From Deinococcus apachensis DSM 19763 (lineage in GTDB: Bacteria; Deinococcota; Deinococci; Deinococcales; Deinococcaceae), in assembly GCF_000381345.1 (NCBI RefSeq), contig NZ_KB906409.1, forward strand, positions 59,858-123,857: a DNA stretch of 64,000 nt. Reading direction: 5' to 3'. A model generated the notes under the pieces. The model was given only the letters and a program-made list of their open reading frames with translations. It did not search any database and was not told the origin of the DNA. The translations under genes were made by a program, and so were the position numbers. This document shows, piece by piece, positions 23,794 through 33,030 of the stretch. Numbering within the stretch: position 1 is the stretch's first letter; every line of letters starts with the position of its first letter.

Positions 23794-24926
23794 CCCGGGA
23801 CTCCTCCCGGCTCGGCGTCGGCGTGATCGGCGCGCACGCCTGGGCGGAATCCGCCCACCTCCCCGGCTACCACGCCTACGACCGCGCCCGGCTCGTGGCG
23901 ATCTGCGACACCGTGCCCGAACGCGCCGAGCGCCTCGCGGAGAAGTTCGGCGCCGAGCGGGTCTACACCGACCACCGGGAGATGCTGCGCGACCCCGACG
24001 TGCAGATGGTGGACGTCTGCACGCCCACCGACACGCACCTGCCGCTCAGCCTGGACGCGATCCGGGCGGGGAGGCACGTCCTGTCCGAGAAGCCCCTCGC
24101 GCACGACGCGAAGGACGCCTTTATGGCCGCGCGCCTCGCGGACGAGGCGGGTGTGCGCACCAAACTCGGCTTCACCTTCCGCTACTCGCCCGCGATCCGG
24201 CAGATTCATCAGTGGATACAGGACGGCACACTCGGCGAGATCTTCCACGTTCACGGCCTGGAGCAGAACTCGCAGTTCCTCGACCCGCACTTCCCGCTGC
24301 GACAGGTTCCGGCGGGAGCGAACTTCTCGGAGCTGATCCCGTCTTCGGTGGTGGGGTACGGCTCGCACCTGCTCGACCTCGTCCGCTGGTGCGCCGGGGA
24401 GTACCGCAGCGTGATCGGCAGCATGCGCAACTTCGTGCCCGAACGTGAGGTGCGCGGGTACGAGGGCCTCCAGCGCATCAACGTCGAGGACGGCACGGTG
24501 GCCCTGGCCGAGTTCGAGAGCGGCGCGCACGGCATCCTGCAGACCTCGTACATTGCCGTGGGCAACTACCCCGGCGTGGAGCTGCGCGTGTACGGCTCGA
24601 AGGGCGCGGCGGTCGCGCGGCTGGTGGAGGAGAACGGCATCGCCGAGACCCTGCGCTTCGCTACACCTGACGCGGTCGAGTTCCGTGAGGTCACCCTGCC
24701 GGAGAGCGCCTACCCGCCCGGCACCACGCTCCACACCCCCTGGCCGGAGCTGTACTACCGCAACCTCGTGCGGCACTTCGTCGACGAGATCCTCGACGGC
24801 ACCCCTGCCGAATGCACCTTCTACGACGGGGCGAAGAGCCAGGAGGTCGTGAACGCCATCGTGCAGTCCCACCGGGAGCGCCGCTGGGTGGACCTCCCGC
24901 TCATCGAGGCGGAGGTGCCCGCGTGA
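23790..24926 (+). CDS. Gfo/Idh/MocA family oxidoreductase
   Basis: 378 residues. The dinucleotide fold begins VGVIGAHAWAESAHLPGY (Gly-x2-Gly-type loop in the variant form G-x-H-A-W-A), with ARLVAICDTVPERAERLAEK as the second strand. The signature EKPLAHDAKDAF carries the catalytic Lys. The C-terminal domain has GSHLLDLVRWCAGEY and YGSKGAA. Such enzymes act on sugars, inositols or related polyols with NAD(P). The start overlaps the stop of the reductase gene (ATGA) and the end overlaps the next gene (GTGA), so it belongs to a tightly coupled run of enzymes. Confidence 0.88.
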   Translation: MTRDSSRLGVGVIGAHAWAESAHLPGYHAYDRARLVAICDTVPERAERLAEKFGAERVYTDHREMLRDPDVQMVDVCTPTDTHLPLSLDAIRAGRHVLSEKPLAHDAKDAFMAARLADEAGVRTKLGFTFRYSPAIRQIHQWIQDGTLGEIFHVHGLEQNSQFLDPHFPLRQVPAGANFSELIPSSVVGYGSHLLDLVRWCAGEYRSVIGSMRNFVPEREVRGYEGLQRINVEDGTVALAEFESGAHGILQTSYIAVGNYPGVELRVYGSKGAAVARLVEENGIAETLRFATPDAVEFREVTLPESAYPPGTTLHTPWPELYYRNLVRHFVDEILDGTPAECTFYDGAKSQEVVNAIVQSHRERRWVDLPLIEAEVPA

Positions 24927-26548
24927 CCGACGCTTCCGGCCTCGCCCAGGAGTACCTGCGGGTCCACGCGGAGTTCCGCCCGGTCGACGCGACCTTTATG
25001 GGGCTGCGCGGCCACGACCACCAGCTCCCGCCCGCGGGGGCGGACAGCGTGGAGGCCGAGCTGGACGCCATAGTGGGTCTGAGGGACAGGCTGGGTGCTG
25101 CCGCCGCTCCCATGAGCAGCGGCGCCCGGCTCGACGCGCGGCTGCTGGGGGCGCAGCTCACCGTCACGGAGGCGGAACTGCGCCGCGCGCCCCGGCAGCA
25201 CAACCCGGCGTGGGCGACGGGGGAGGCGGCTTTTTCGGTAATCTCCCTGCTGCTTCCCGGTGGTCCGGGGGACCCGGCCGAGGCGCGGGACGCCCTGCGG
25301 GTGCGGCTGGAGGCCTTGCCCGGCTTCCTGGCGCAGGCGCGCAGCCACCTGCATGGCCGCGCGGCCCCACGGGATTGGACCGAACGCGCCCGGCGGGAGG
25401 CGCGCGCGGCCGCCACCCTGCTGGAGGACGGCCTGCCCCGCCACCCCCTCTGGCAGGACGCTCTGCACCACCCCGCCGCCCGCGCCGCCCGGGCCCTGCG
25501 CGCCCACGCGGAAGACCTCGCCGGACTTCCCCCCACGGACGACGTCGCCTGCGGCGAGGCGCACCTGGAGTTGCTGATGCGCGAGGGCCACGGCCTGCCC
25601 TTCGGCCCCCGCGAGGCCCTGGAGCGCGCCACCCTCGCCTTCGACCGGCTCACGGGCGAGCTGGAACGGGACGCGGCCCGCCTCGACCCTGACCGGTCGT
25701 GGCCGGAACAGCTCGCGGCGCTGGAGGGGGACGCGCCCGAGGTGGACGGCGTGCTTGATGCCTACCGCACCTGGCACGAGCGGGCCCTGGACGCCGCTGG
25801 AGGTCTCGTCACGCCCGAGCGCGCCTACTCCCTCGACTTCCGAATGGCACCGGACTGGGCCGCTGGGGTGAATGACCTGTACTTCCTGTTCTACCGCTCG
25901 CCCGCCCCGCTGCGTCCCGGGCACGGCAGCGTGTACTGGGTGTTCCCGCCCGGGGAGGACGTGGGGGCGTACCGGCGCGCTCACAACACCAGCGCGATCA
26001 AGCTGATCCACGCCGTCCACCACGGGAGCATCGGCCATCACACCCACAATGCGCGGGCGCGCGAGGCAGCCAGCGTCCTGGCCCGGGTGGCGGGAACCGA
26101 CTGCGCGAGCGGCATCGCCATGCTGGGCGCAGGCACCAGCGTCGAGGGCTGGGCCTGCTACGCCGAGGACCTGCTGCTGGAGGCGGAGGGCTTCTACACC
26201 CCCGCCGAGGCGCTGCTGCTCAAGAGTTACGAGCGGCGCAACGCCGCGTCGTGCATCGCGGACATCAAACTGCACCTCGGCGAGTGGGGCCTGGAGGACA
26301 TGCGCGCCTTCTACCGGGACCGGGCCCACTTTGCCCCGGGGCGCATCTGGAGCGAGACCACCCGCAACTCCATGTTCCCCGCCACCCGCCTGATGTACTG
26401 GCTGGGCACCGAGGCCATCAAGGCCCTGCGCGCCGAGCTGAACCTGCCCCCCCGCGCCTTCCACGACGCGCTGCTCTCGTACGGCCACGCGCCCATGGCG
26501 TGGATCGCGGATGAGCTGCGCGCCGCGCGCCCCCAGGAGACCGCATGA
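24923..26548 (+). CDS. DUF885 family protein with altered His-Glu motif
   Basis: 541 residues from the GTG at 24923 (VTDASGLAQEYLRVHAEF). The family layout is clear: a long helical N-domain (GARLDARLLGAQLTVTEAEL), then LRPGHGSVYWVFPPGEDV and, at the place of the zinc motif, LIHAVHHGSIGHHTHNAR. Where most members have His-Glu-x2-Pro-Gly-His-His this has His-His-x2-Ile-Gly-His-His, so the catalytic Glu and the Pro are missing. The supporting motif EGWACYAEDLLLEAEG is normal. It may use another base, have another activity, or act as a binding protein. It is coupled by overlap (GTGA upstream, ATGA downstream). Confidence 0.75.
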   Translation: MTDASGLAQEYLRVHAEFRPVDATFMGLRGHDHQLPPAGADSVEAELDAIVGLRDRLGAAAAPMSSGARLDARLLGAQLTVTEAELRRAPRQHNPAWATGEAAFSVISLLLPGGPGDPAEARDALRVRLEALPGFLAQARSHLHGRAAPRDWTERARREARAAATLLEDGLPRHPLWQDALHHPAARAARALRAHAEDLAGLPPTDDVACGEAHLELLMREGHGLPFGPREALERATLAFDRLTGELERDAARLDPDRSWPEQLAALEGDAPEVDGVLDAYRTWHERALDAAGGLVTPERAYSLDFRMAPDWAAGVNDLYFLFYRSPAPLRPGHGSVYWVFPPGEDVGAYRRAHNTSAIKLIHAVHHGSIGHHTHNARAREAASVLARVAGTDCASGIAMLGAGTSVEGWACYAEDLLLEAEGFYTPAEALLLKSYERRNAASCIADIKLHLGEWGLEDMRAFYRDRAHFAPGRIWSETTRNSMFPATRLMYWLGTEAIKALRAELNLPPRAFHDALLSYGHAPMAWIADELRAARPQETA

Positions 26549-27228
26549 CCCTGACCCAGGACCGCAAGACTGAACTGCGCGAGCGTTTTCTGCGCGTCGA
26601 CACCGCCAACGTCGCCGACATCCTCGACGAGCTGGGCCACCCCGACTGCGGGCTGGCGAGCAGCTTCTGGCCCATCCGGGAGCGCCTGGAGAAGATGGCG
26701 GGCTGGGCCTACACCATCCGCGGGCAGATGACGCCGTACCCCGGCACGGGTGATCCTAAAAAGATGGAGGCGGTCAGCGGCCTCACCCCCGGGCACCTCA
26801 GCGTGTGGAGCGGGGGCGGGGCCGAGGGCGTGTGCTTCTTCGGGGAACTCATCGCTCGCGGCATGCAGCACCGGGGTTGCACGGGTGCGCTGGTGGACGG
26901 CGGCATCCGAGACATCGAGTGGCTAGCCCGCATGAACTTCCCGGTGTACGCCCGCTACCGGACCCCGGTGCAGTCCATCGGCCGCTGGCAGGTCAACGCC
27001 TGGCAGGTGGAGGTGTACCTGCCCGGCGCCACCACCGCCCGCGTCCGCGTCCGCCCCGACGACTTCATCCTCGCGGACTTCGACGGCACCATCGTCATTC
27101 CGCAGGAGATCGCGGCGGACGTGCTGGAACGCGCCGAGGCCCTCACCGAGAAGGAGGCGCATATCCGCGAGGACCTCGACGCGGGCATGAGCCTCCCCGA
27201 CGTCCTCGCCAAGTACGGGCACGTGTAA
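26545..27228 (+). CDS. RraA family protein, putative 4-hydroxy-4-methyl-2-oxoglutarate aldolase-like lyase
   Basis: 227 residues. The family core is present: [15 protein letters not shown] at the start, [20 protein letters not shown], the binding loop [20 protein letters not shown] (in RraA/HMG aldolase the Gly-x3-Asp-Gly-x2-Arg-Asp motif, with Arg and Asp holding the substrate and metal), and [18 protein letters not shown]. With the DGGIRD motif intact it is more likely an oxo-acid aldolase or decarboxylase than the RNase E inhibitor. In this operon it could cleave the keto acid made by the dehydrogenases before it. ATGA overlap with the preceding gene. Confidence 0.82.
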   Translation: MTLTQDRKTELRERFLRVDTANVADILDELGHPDCGLASSFWPIRERLEKMAGWAYTIRGQMTPYPGTGDPKKMEAVSGLTPGHLSVWSGGGAEGVCFFGELIARGMQHRGCTGALVDGGIRDIEWLARMNFPVYARYRTPVQSIGRWQVNAWQVEVYLPGATTARVRVRPDDFILADFDGTIVIPQEIAADVLERAEALTEKEAHIREDLDAGMSLPDVLAKYGHV

Positions 27229-27231
27229 GGC

Positions 27232-28020
27232 ATGGACCTCGCCCTTGGGGACCAGCCCGCCATCGTCACCGCCGCCAGCGCGGGGCTGGGGTACGCGACC
27301 GCGCTCGCGCTGGCGCGCGAGGGAGCGCGCGTCGCCCTCTGCTCCCGCGACCTCCACCGGGCCCGGGACGCCGCCGCCCGCATCGAGCAGGAGACCGGCA
27401 CGCCGGTCCTCGCCTACGCAGCGGACGTCGCGGACGCCGAAGAACTCCGCGGCTTCATCGACCGGGCGTCGGGGGACCTCGGCGATCTGCGGATCCTCGT
27501 CTGCAATGCCGGGGGGCCACCCGCCGGGAGCTTCACCAGCCTCACCGAGGCCGACTGGGCCACCGCCTACCAGCTCACGCTGATGAGCGTCGTGCGCAGC
27601 GTGCAGGCCGCCCTGCCGCATCTGCGGCGAAGCGGCGGTGGACGAATCCTCAGCATCGTCAGCAGCAGCGTGAAGCGCCCGCTCGACAACCTCACCCTCT
27701 CGAACGCGTACCGCCCGGCGGTGCAGGGTCTGTGCAAGTCCCTGAGCGTCGAACTCGCCCCCGACAACATCCAGGTCAATTGCCTCGCGCCAGGACGCAT
27801 CCTGACCGAGCGCATTCAGGTCCTCGACGAGGCCGCCGCTCGCAAACGCGGCACCACCTGGCAGGAGGTGCGCGCCCGCTCCGAGGGGGAGATCCCCATG
27901 CGGCGCCTGGGCACCCCCGACGAGTTCGGGCGGGTGGCCGCCTTCCTGTGCTCGGGGGCGGCCAGTTACGTGAGCGGCAGCACCCTGCTCGTCGACGGCG
28001 GCGCCGTCACGTCCCTGTAA
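27232..28020 (+). CDS. SDR family oxidoreductase lacking the Tyr-x3-Lys motif
   Basis: 262 residues. Cofactor loop [20 protein letters not shown] (Thr-Gly-x3-Gly-x-Gly variant), [24 protein letters not shown] and the C-terminal [10 protein letters not shown] are all as in classical SDRs. At the active site the sequence is [20 protein letters not shown], then QGLCKSL: the Ser is kept, but the Tyr-x3-Lys pair is replaced, as in a known side group of SDRs with the SNxxRxxV pattern. Chemistry may therefore differ from simple carbonyl reduction. It starts 3 bases after the RraA-like gene stop and is part of the same operon. Confidence 0.85.
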   Translation: MDLALGDQPAIVTAASAGLGYATALALAREGARVALCSRDLHRARDAAARIEQETGTPVLAYAADVADAEELRGFIDRASGDLGDLRILVCNAGGPPAGSFTSLTEADWATAYQLTLMSVVRSVQAALPHLRRSGGGRILSIVSSSVKRPLDNLTLSNAYRPAVQGLCKSLSVELAPDNIQVNCLAPGRILTERIQVLDEAAARKRGTTWQEVRARSEGEIPMRRLGTPDEFGRVAAFLCSGAASYVSGSTLLVDGGAVTSL

Positions 28021-28031
28021 GCGGAGTCCCC

Positions 28032-29132
28032 ATGCCCTACGACCCTGAACGTCACGCCGTCCTGCTCGCCGACTACTGCATCTCGGTTCAGCCCGGCGAC
28101 CGGGTGCTCGTCGCGGCGAGCATCCTCGCCCTCCCGCTCGTGGAGGCCCTGCACCGCGTCCTGCTGCAACGCGGCGCCCGGCCCGTGCTGCGCCTGAGCT
28201 ATCCCGCGCAGATGGAGGATGTGCAGCGGTATGCCAGCGACGCGGTTCTCGACGCCCTGCATCCCAGCGAGGTCGAGGACGCCCGCACCCTGGACGCGTC
28301 CATCCGGATCCTCACGCCTACGCCCCCCGCGCCGGACGTCGACCCACAGCGTGCGGCCCGGCACCGGGCGAGTCTCGCCCCGGTCAGCCCCAGCCGCCTG
28401 CACCCCCGCTGGAACCTCACCCTATATCCCACCGAGTACGGCGCTCAGGCTGCCGGGATGACGCTGGCCGAGTACGAGGACTTCGTCGCCCGTGCCATGT
28501 TCCTCGATGCCCCCAATCCGGTGGCAAGGTGGGGGGAGGTGCGGGCCTTCCAGGCGGGCCTGATCGACCGCCTGGCCCGCGCGGACGACGTGCACCTGAC
28601 TGCCGCGGGCACGGACCTGCATCTGAGCGTGAAGGGCCGGTCCTGGAGCAACAGCGACGCCCGGCGCAACATGCCCTCGGGGGAGGTCTTCACCGCGCCG
28701 CTCGAGACCAGCGCGAACGGCACCATCCACTTCGACCTGCCCACCCTGTACGGCGGGCGCGAGGTGCGCGGCATCACCCTCACGTTCCGCGACGGGGAGG
28801 TGGTGGACGCCGCCGCCGAGGAGGGCCAGGAGGTTCTCCAGGCGGCACTGGGGACCGACCGGGGCGCCCGCTTTCTCGGCGAACTCGGCATCGGCACCAA
28901 TGCCGGTATCCAGCGTCCCAGCATGAACATCCTGTTCGACGAGAAGATCGGCGGAACGGTGCATCTTGCCGTGGGCCAGGCCTATGCTGAGAACGGGGGC
29001 ACCAACACCAGCGCCGTGCATTGGGACATGATCCTCGACCTGCGCAAGGGTGGCCGGATGCAACTCGACGGGGAGGACTTTCAGGTCGACGGGAGCTTTG
29101 TCGGGGAGGCCGTTCGGTCGCCCGGCGGGTGA
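28032..29132 (+). CDS. M29 family (thermophilic-type) aminopeptidase
   Basis: 366 residues, [16 protein letters not shown]. It matches the M29 family of AmpT/AmpS: Rossmann-like N-domain ([18 protein letters not shown]), [20 protein letters not shown], and a C-domain with the metal ligands in order: Glu in [10 protein letters not shown], Glu in [16 protein letters not shown], the His and Tyr around [15 protein letters not shown], and His-x-Asp in [10 protein letters not shown]. All look intact, so it should release N-terminal amino acids from peptides using two metal ions. It closes the operon that starts with the peptide-type transporter, 11 bases after the SDR gene. Confidence 0.88.
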   Translation: MPYDPERHAVLLADYCISVQPGDRVLVAASILALPLVEALHRVLLQRGARPVLRLSYPAQMEDVQRYASDAVLDALHPSEVEDARTLDASIRILTPTPPAPDVDPQRAARHRASLAPVSPSRLHPRWNLTLYPTEYGAQAAGMTLAEYEDFVARAMFLDAPNPVARWGEVRAFQAGLIDRLARADDVHLTAAGTDLHLSVKGRSWSNSDARRNMPSGEVFTAPLETSANGTIHFDLPTLYGGREVRGITLTFRDGEVVDAAAEEGQEVLQAALGTDRGARFLGELGIGTNAGIQRPSMNILFDEKIGGTVHLAVGQAYAENGGTNTSAVHWDMILDLRKGGRMQLDGEDFQVDGSFVGEAVRSPGG

Positions 29133-29616
29133 GGCAGCTCCACCCTGGGAAGCATGCGCCCGCTTGCCACTCGCGCGCGATGTTCGGGCGGCTCCCAGAA
29201 GGGGCGCCGCTCCTGATCCTGGGAGCGGGGAGGGCCACATATGCGCGCTCGGCGCCAGTGACATCGTGGAGCCCGTCCGCTACGGCCCGTTCCGCCTCCT
29301 CGCGCGCTCCCTCCCGGCGCGGGCTTTCGGCCGAGGTGCGCTCACTGCCCTGTCCGTTTGAGAAGCGGCCCGAGGTCAGACCCGGCTGACCATCCGTTGC
29401 CGGACAAGGACTGTCGAGTTGCAGGGGCCGCCGCAAGGCTGGATGCGTGCACGTCCCTTTGGCGCCGGACAGGACCCGTGATGTCTGGGCGGCCAGCCTG
29501 GTTTTCTGGACCAGGTGGGGAACCCGGAAACCACTCCCCCACGATTCTCCGCAGCCAGGGATTCATCCTCCGCGTCCGTGTGGGCTGAATGGAGGGGGAG
29601 CAGGGGGCGCGAGCGA
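29133..29616. other. intergenic region after the catabolic operon
   Basis: About 480 bases between convergent genes. One frame reads ASDIVEPVRYGPFRLLARS near 29260, which might be debris of an old gene, but there is no start signal and I cannot assign it. No clear terminator is seen. Confidence 0.35.
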
Positions 29617-30495
29617 TCAGAGAGAATGAAGGGTGGACGGCGGTTCGTCGGAGGTGCCCTCCTGGCGAGGCCAGTGCAGGATGGTGCGCAGGCTGCGGCC
29701 CAGAATCCACGCCTTCTCCTCGTGCGAAAGCTCCGGGGTATCGCGGAGGTAGTACAGCGACTCGGCCCACGAGTGGTGGTCCCTGCTTTCCGAATGGTCG
29801 CTGCCCCACATCACCCGCTCCGGACTGAAGGCCTCGACGACCCGCAGCAGCATGGCGAGCACGTCCGGGTACGGGTAGGTGCCACTGGACAGCCGGGGCG
29901 CGTGGCTCCACTTGAGCGCGACGTTGGGGTACTGGGCGAGCGCGAGGACGTCGCCGAAGCCCGACAGGTGGTCGTCGTGGAGACGGCCGGGGACGAGCGG
30001 TACGCCGCAGTGATCGACGATAACCGGGACATCCGGAAACTTGTGCAGGTAGCGGTGCAGCAGCCGCGTTCGTCCGGGAAGCAGCACGAAGACGGGCACC
30101 TCGTGTTTCTGGGCGGCGGCGAAGACGGGGTCGTCCGCGCCCTCCGCAAACTGGCTGAACCCCTCGGGTGTCCAGGGAACGACCCGCAGGGCCTTGCGTC
30201 CCGGTACGGTCCCGATGGTGGCGATAAGCGCGTCGAGTTCGGGATCACGGCGGTCGAAGCGCACGAGGTACGCGAAGCGCTCGGGGTACCGCAGCGCCGC
30301 TTCCTCCGCGAGGGGAAAGACGTGCCGGAAGGCACCGTTCGGGAGTTCGTACCCGGGCAGGATCCGGTCGTGTTCGTCGAAGGCCCAGTACTCGTCGTAG
30401 AGCAGCGCGTTCACGCCGACGGCGTCCATGATGGCGATGCCTGCCTCCAGGGGGCCGAGGAGGTTGAAATGTACCTGCGCGTCGACAACGTCCAT
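29617..30495 (-). CDS. amidohydrolase family (Amidohydro_2/TIM-barrel) protein
   Basis: 292 residues starting MDVVDAQVHFNLLGP; this ATG follows GAGAGGACTCC, while an earlier start in frame has none. The first metal motif reads Asp-Ala-Gln-Val-His instead of His-x-His, as in several members of this branch. Further on are PVFVLLPGRTRLLHRYLHKF, VIVDHCGVP with the metal His, VALKWSHAPRL, and VMWGSDHSES with the metal Asp near the end, all in order for the TIM-barrel of pyrone-dicarboxylate-lactonase-like hydrolases or related decarboxylases. It is divergent from the amidase gene, and both may extend the nearby catabolic system. Confidence 0.83.
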   Translation of the reverse strand: MDVVDAQVHFNLLGPLEAGIAIMDAVGVNALLYDEYWAFDEHDRILPGYELPNGAFRHVFPLAEEAALRYPERFAYLVRFDRRDPELDALIATIGTVPGRKALRVVPWTPEGFSQFAEGADDPVFAAAQKHEVPVFVLLPGRTRLLHRYLHKFPDVPVIVDHCGVPLVPGRLHDDHLSGFGDVLALAQYPNVALKWSHAPRLSSGTYPYPDVLAMLLRVVEAFSPERVMWGSDHSESRDHHSWAESLYYLRDTPELSHEEKAWILGRSLRTILHWPRQEGTSDEPPSTLHSL

Positions 30496-30692
30496 GGAGT
30501 CCTCTCGGTGGTGTGGCGGGGGCCAGCGCGGGAGCAGCGGGCGGGTCATGGCAACGACCAGGACTGGATTCGCGGGCAGCGACGGGGCTGAAGGCGACTG
30601 TACTCTCTTCGTTGACGGTGACGCTGAAGGGCTCTCCCCACCCCGCCCGTCCTGAACCCGCTGCCCCTTGCCCTCCCGAAAGGAGACGCCGT

Positions 30693-32192
30693 GTGAACGT
30701 CGAGGAACTGACCGTGCAGGAGGTGCTGCAGTCCTATGCCACGGGGACGTTCTCCTGTCAGGCCCTCACCCACGCGTACCTGGAGCGCATCGCTCGCTTC
30801 AACCCGCGCTACAACGCTTTCGTTTATGTGAACGAGCACGCGATGCGGGAAGCGAGGGCCATCGACACTCGCCTGGCGGCCGGGGAAGAGGTGGGTGCCC
30901 TGGCCGGGATCCCCGTGGTGATCAAGGATCCGGTGGACGTGGCCGGGATGCCGACCACCGCGGGCTGGGCGCCCCTCAGCGAGCGCGCTGGTGGAGTGGC
31001 CTTCATCCCCGGGCGCGACGCGCCTGTGGTGGCGCGCCTGCGCGCGGCGGGCGCCATCATCCTGGGAAAGACGAATGTTCCAGCGTTCAGCTTCGACCTG
31101 TCGCGCACCACGACGAGTTGGGCGGGACCCACCCTGAACGCGGCGCAGCCCGAACTGGTCCCCGGGGCGAGCAGTGCGGGCAGCGCCACGGCTGTGTCAG
31201 GAAACCTGGCCCTCCTGGGGGTGGGGACGGAAACGTCCGGGTCCATCCAGAATCCGGCGGGCGCGCAGGCGCTGGTGGGCGTGAAGCCCACGTTCGGGCT
31301 CGTGCCGACGGCCGGGGTGGTGCCGCTCAGCGCCTCCGCCCGGGACGTCCTCGGACCGCTGGCGCGAACGGTGCGGGACGCCGCGGTGATGCTGGACGTG
31401 ATGGTGGGCGTCTGCCCCGAGGACCCGACCACCCAGGCGGCCAGGGGGCACGGGCCGCGCGACGGGTACGCCGCGGCCCTCCGGGTGGGCGCCCTCCGGG
31501 GGAAACGCCTGGGCCTGTACGGGCCGGGATGGCGGGACCAGCCCCCCGGTGAGGAGACACGGCGCCTGTACGAGCAGGCGCTCCAGGAACTGCGTGCCCT
31601 GGGGGCCAGCCTGGTGGAAGACCCGTTCGCCGGTTCCGGGTTCGGGGCCTTCATGAAGGGTGTGCGGGCCTCATGGGGGTTCGAGTGCCTGGTGCACGAC
31701 CTGCAGGCTTACCTGGAGCGCCTGGCGAGCCCTCTTGTGCCCGGCGTGTCAGCGTTGCGGCGGCTGGGCGGGCGGGACCCGTTCGCGGAGGGGGAGGTGC
31801 TGGGCGAGCTTCGTGGGCGCCTGGGCAGCGCCCTGGAGGCCCCGCGCGTGCTGCCCGACCTGTCCAGGTTCTGGCACGCGCGCGCGCACTTGTTGCGCGA
31901 GTTCGGCACGGTCCTCACCACGTCGGCCCTGGACGCGCTGGTGTTTCCGCAGCGGTTGGGTGATCTCCCGCGGCTGGATGGCGCGGGAGACATCGCAAGC
32001 TCGACGGAGCCGGAGATCAACATTGCGGGTTTGCCCGGGGTGACGGTCCCGGCGGGCTACCACACGAGCGGGGCGCCGTTCGCATTGATGTTCCTGGGAC
32101 CGAAGTGGAGCGAGGCGGACCTGCTCGCGTTCGCGCACGACTACGAGCAGGCGACGCGGTACCGGACGGCGCCCGTCTTGCAGGTCCGCTGA
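30693..32192 (+). CDS. amidase signature family protein
   Basis: 499 residues with a GTG start (VNVEELTVQEVLQSYATG) after AAAGGAGACGCC. The catalytic triad of amidase-signature enzymes is visible: Lys in GIPVVIKDPVDVAGMPTTAG, the cis-Ser in VPGASSAGSATAV, and the nucleophile Ser in GVGTETSGSIQNPAG (usually TGGSIR-x-PA, so slightly changed). LVGVKPTFGLVPTAGVVPLS and the C-terminal INIAGLPGVTVPAG complete the fold. Length is normal for the family. It hydrolyses an amide or ureide bond; the substrate is unknown, but its place next to an amidohydrolase and the peptide-type catabolic island suggests a joint pathway. Confidence 0.9.
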   Translation: MNVEELTVQEVLQSYATGTFSCQALTHAYLERIARFNPRYNAFVYVNEHAMREARAIDTRLAAGEEVGALAGIPVVIKDPVDVAGMPTTAGWAPLSERAGGVAFIPGRDAPVVARLRAAGAIILGKTNVPAFSFDLSRTTTSWAGPTLNAAQPELVPGASSAGSATAVSGNLALLGVGTETSGSIQNPAGAQALVGVKPTFGLVPTAGVVPLSASARDVLGPLARTVRDAAVMLDVMVGVCPEDPTTQAARGHGPRDGYAAALRVGALRGKRLGLYGPGWRDQPPGEETRRLYEQALQELRALGASLVEDPFAGSGFGAFMKGVRASWGFECLVHDLQAYLERLASPLVPGVSALRRLGGRDPFAEGEVLGELRGRLGSALEAPRVLPDLSRFWHARAHLLREFGTVLTTSALDALVFPQRLGDLPRLDGAGDIASSTEPEINIAGLPGVTVPAGYHTSGAPFALMFLGPKWSEADLLAFAHDYEQATRYRTAPVLQVR

Positions 32193-32265
32193 GCGGCTCG
32201 TCCAACCGGGCGGATCACGGGCTGCAGCCTGTCGGGCGGGAATGTCGTGTGAAGGAACAAGGACA

Positions 32266-32303
32266 TCCCCCACCTGGGGACAGGGCTGTCCCCCGGGTGG
32301 GGA
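32266..32303. terminator. large GC-rich hairpin after the amidase gene
   Basis: The arms 32266-32283 and 32286-32303 are near-perfect complements (TCCCCCACCTGGGGACAG against its mirror with one slip), about 17 paired bases with a very short loop. It lies 74 bases after the amidase stop and has no T run. The rest of the 32193-32547 gap shows no gene; a more A/T-rich stretch begins near 32395. Confidence 0.4.
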
Positions 32304-32547
32304 GGAGCCCAGTCTGCTGCAGGCCTCCGCCCCAGTGCGCTGAATGCCGAACGCTGGTCCAGCAGCGGGGGCCCGGCCCTGGTTCCGGCGCCCCCTTAAG
32401 TTAGTCGGGGCATTTTGCACGGTGGGATTTGAAAGCGACAAGGAGCTTCCCCGAGCCCGCACAGGAGCGTCGCAGTCGACCACGCCGGGTGGCAGGGCGA
32501 GGAAGCTGCTCCTGGATCAGAGCCGGATGCGCCCGTTACGGGAATGG

Positions 32548-33030
32548 TCAGGCTGGGGGCCAGGGCGGGTCAGCCTCTGAGAAGGCTTCACGCAGAGCGG
32601 CGCTCAGGTGCCGGCCGAGGCGCCGGTCCACCAGACCCACGATCAGGGGATTCGGGAAACAGGGCGGCCGGACTTCCAGGAGTCGCTGGACCACCTCACG
32701 GTCACTGAGCCCGGGGTGGGCTCGGGCCAGGGCGAACAAGGCCAAGGCTGCGCTGCGGCTGACCCCCGCCAGACAGGAGACATGCAGGTGAGCAGGCTGA
32801 TGCGTGGTCAGGAACGCGTCCACCAGGTCCAGATGCTCGTCGGTGGGCAGGACGTGACGCCCGGAGTCGAACCAGACGTCGTGGAGCCGCAGATTCAGTC
32901 TGGGGCCGTGGTGCCCGGCCAGGCGCCGCGAAGCGTCGGTCAGGTGGGTTCCGGGGTCCAGGGCGACGATCACCGCGATGTCGTCGTTCAAGGTCGGCAT
33001 ATCGGCCTGGCCACTGACGGTGACGTTCAT
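32548..33030 (-). CDS. dual-specificity/protein-tyrosine phosphatase family protein
   Basis: 160 residues. The phosphatase loop Cys-x5-Arg-Ser is intact in HLHVSCLAGVSRSAALALFA (about residue 85), and a candidate general-acid Asp lies in RLHDVWFDSGRHVLPTDEHL. The fold length fits small dual-specificity phosphatases of about 150 residues. It probably removes phosphate from tyrosine, serine/threonine or a small phosphorylated molecule in the cytoplasm. The ATG is preceded by AGGAGGGCTGAAGC. The neighbours do not suggest a partner kinase. Confidence 0.85.
   Translation of the reverse strand: MNVTVSGQADMPTLNDDIAVIVALDPGTHLTDASRRLAGHHGPRLNLRLHDVWFDSGRHVLPTDEHLDLVDAFLTTHQPAHLHVSCLAGVSRSAALALFALARAHPGLSDREVVQRLLEVRPPCFPNPLIVGLVDRRLGRHLSAALREAFSEADPPWPPA

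Noticed and set aside
26545..27228. RNase E inhibitor RraA
   Set aside because: The aldolase-type Gly-x3-Asp-Gly-x2-Arg-Asp motif is intact and the gene lies in a catabolic operon.
29133..29616. Gene remnant reading ASDIVEPVRYGPFRLLARS
   Set aside because: Short, no start signal and no family match; kept only as a note on the intergenic region.
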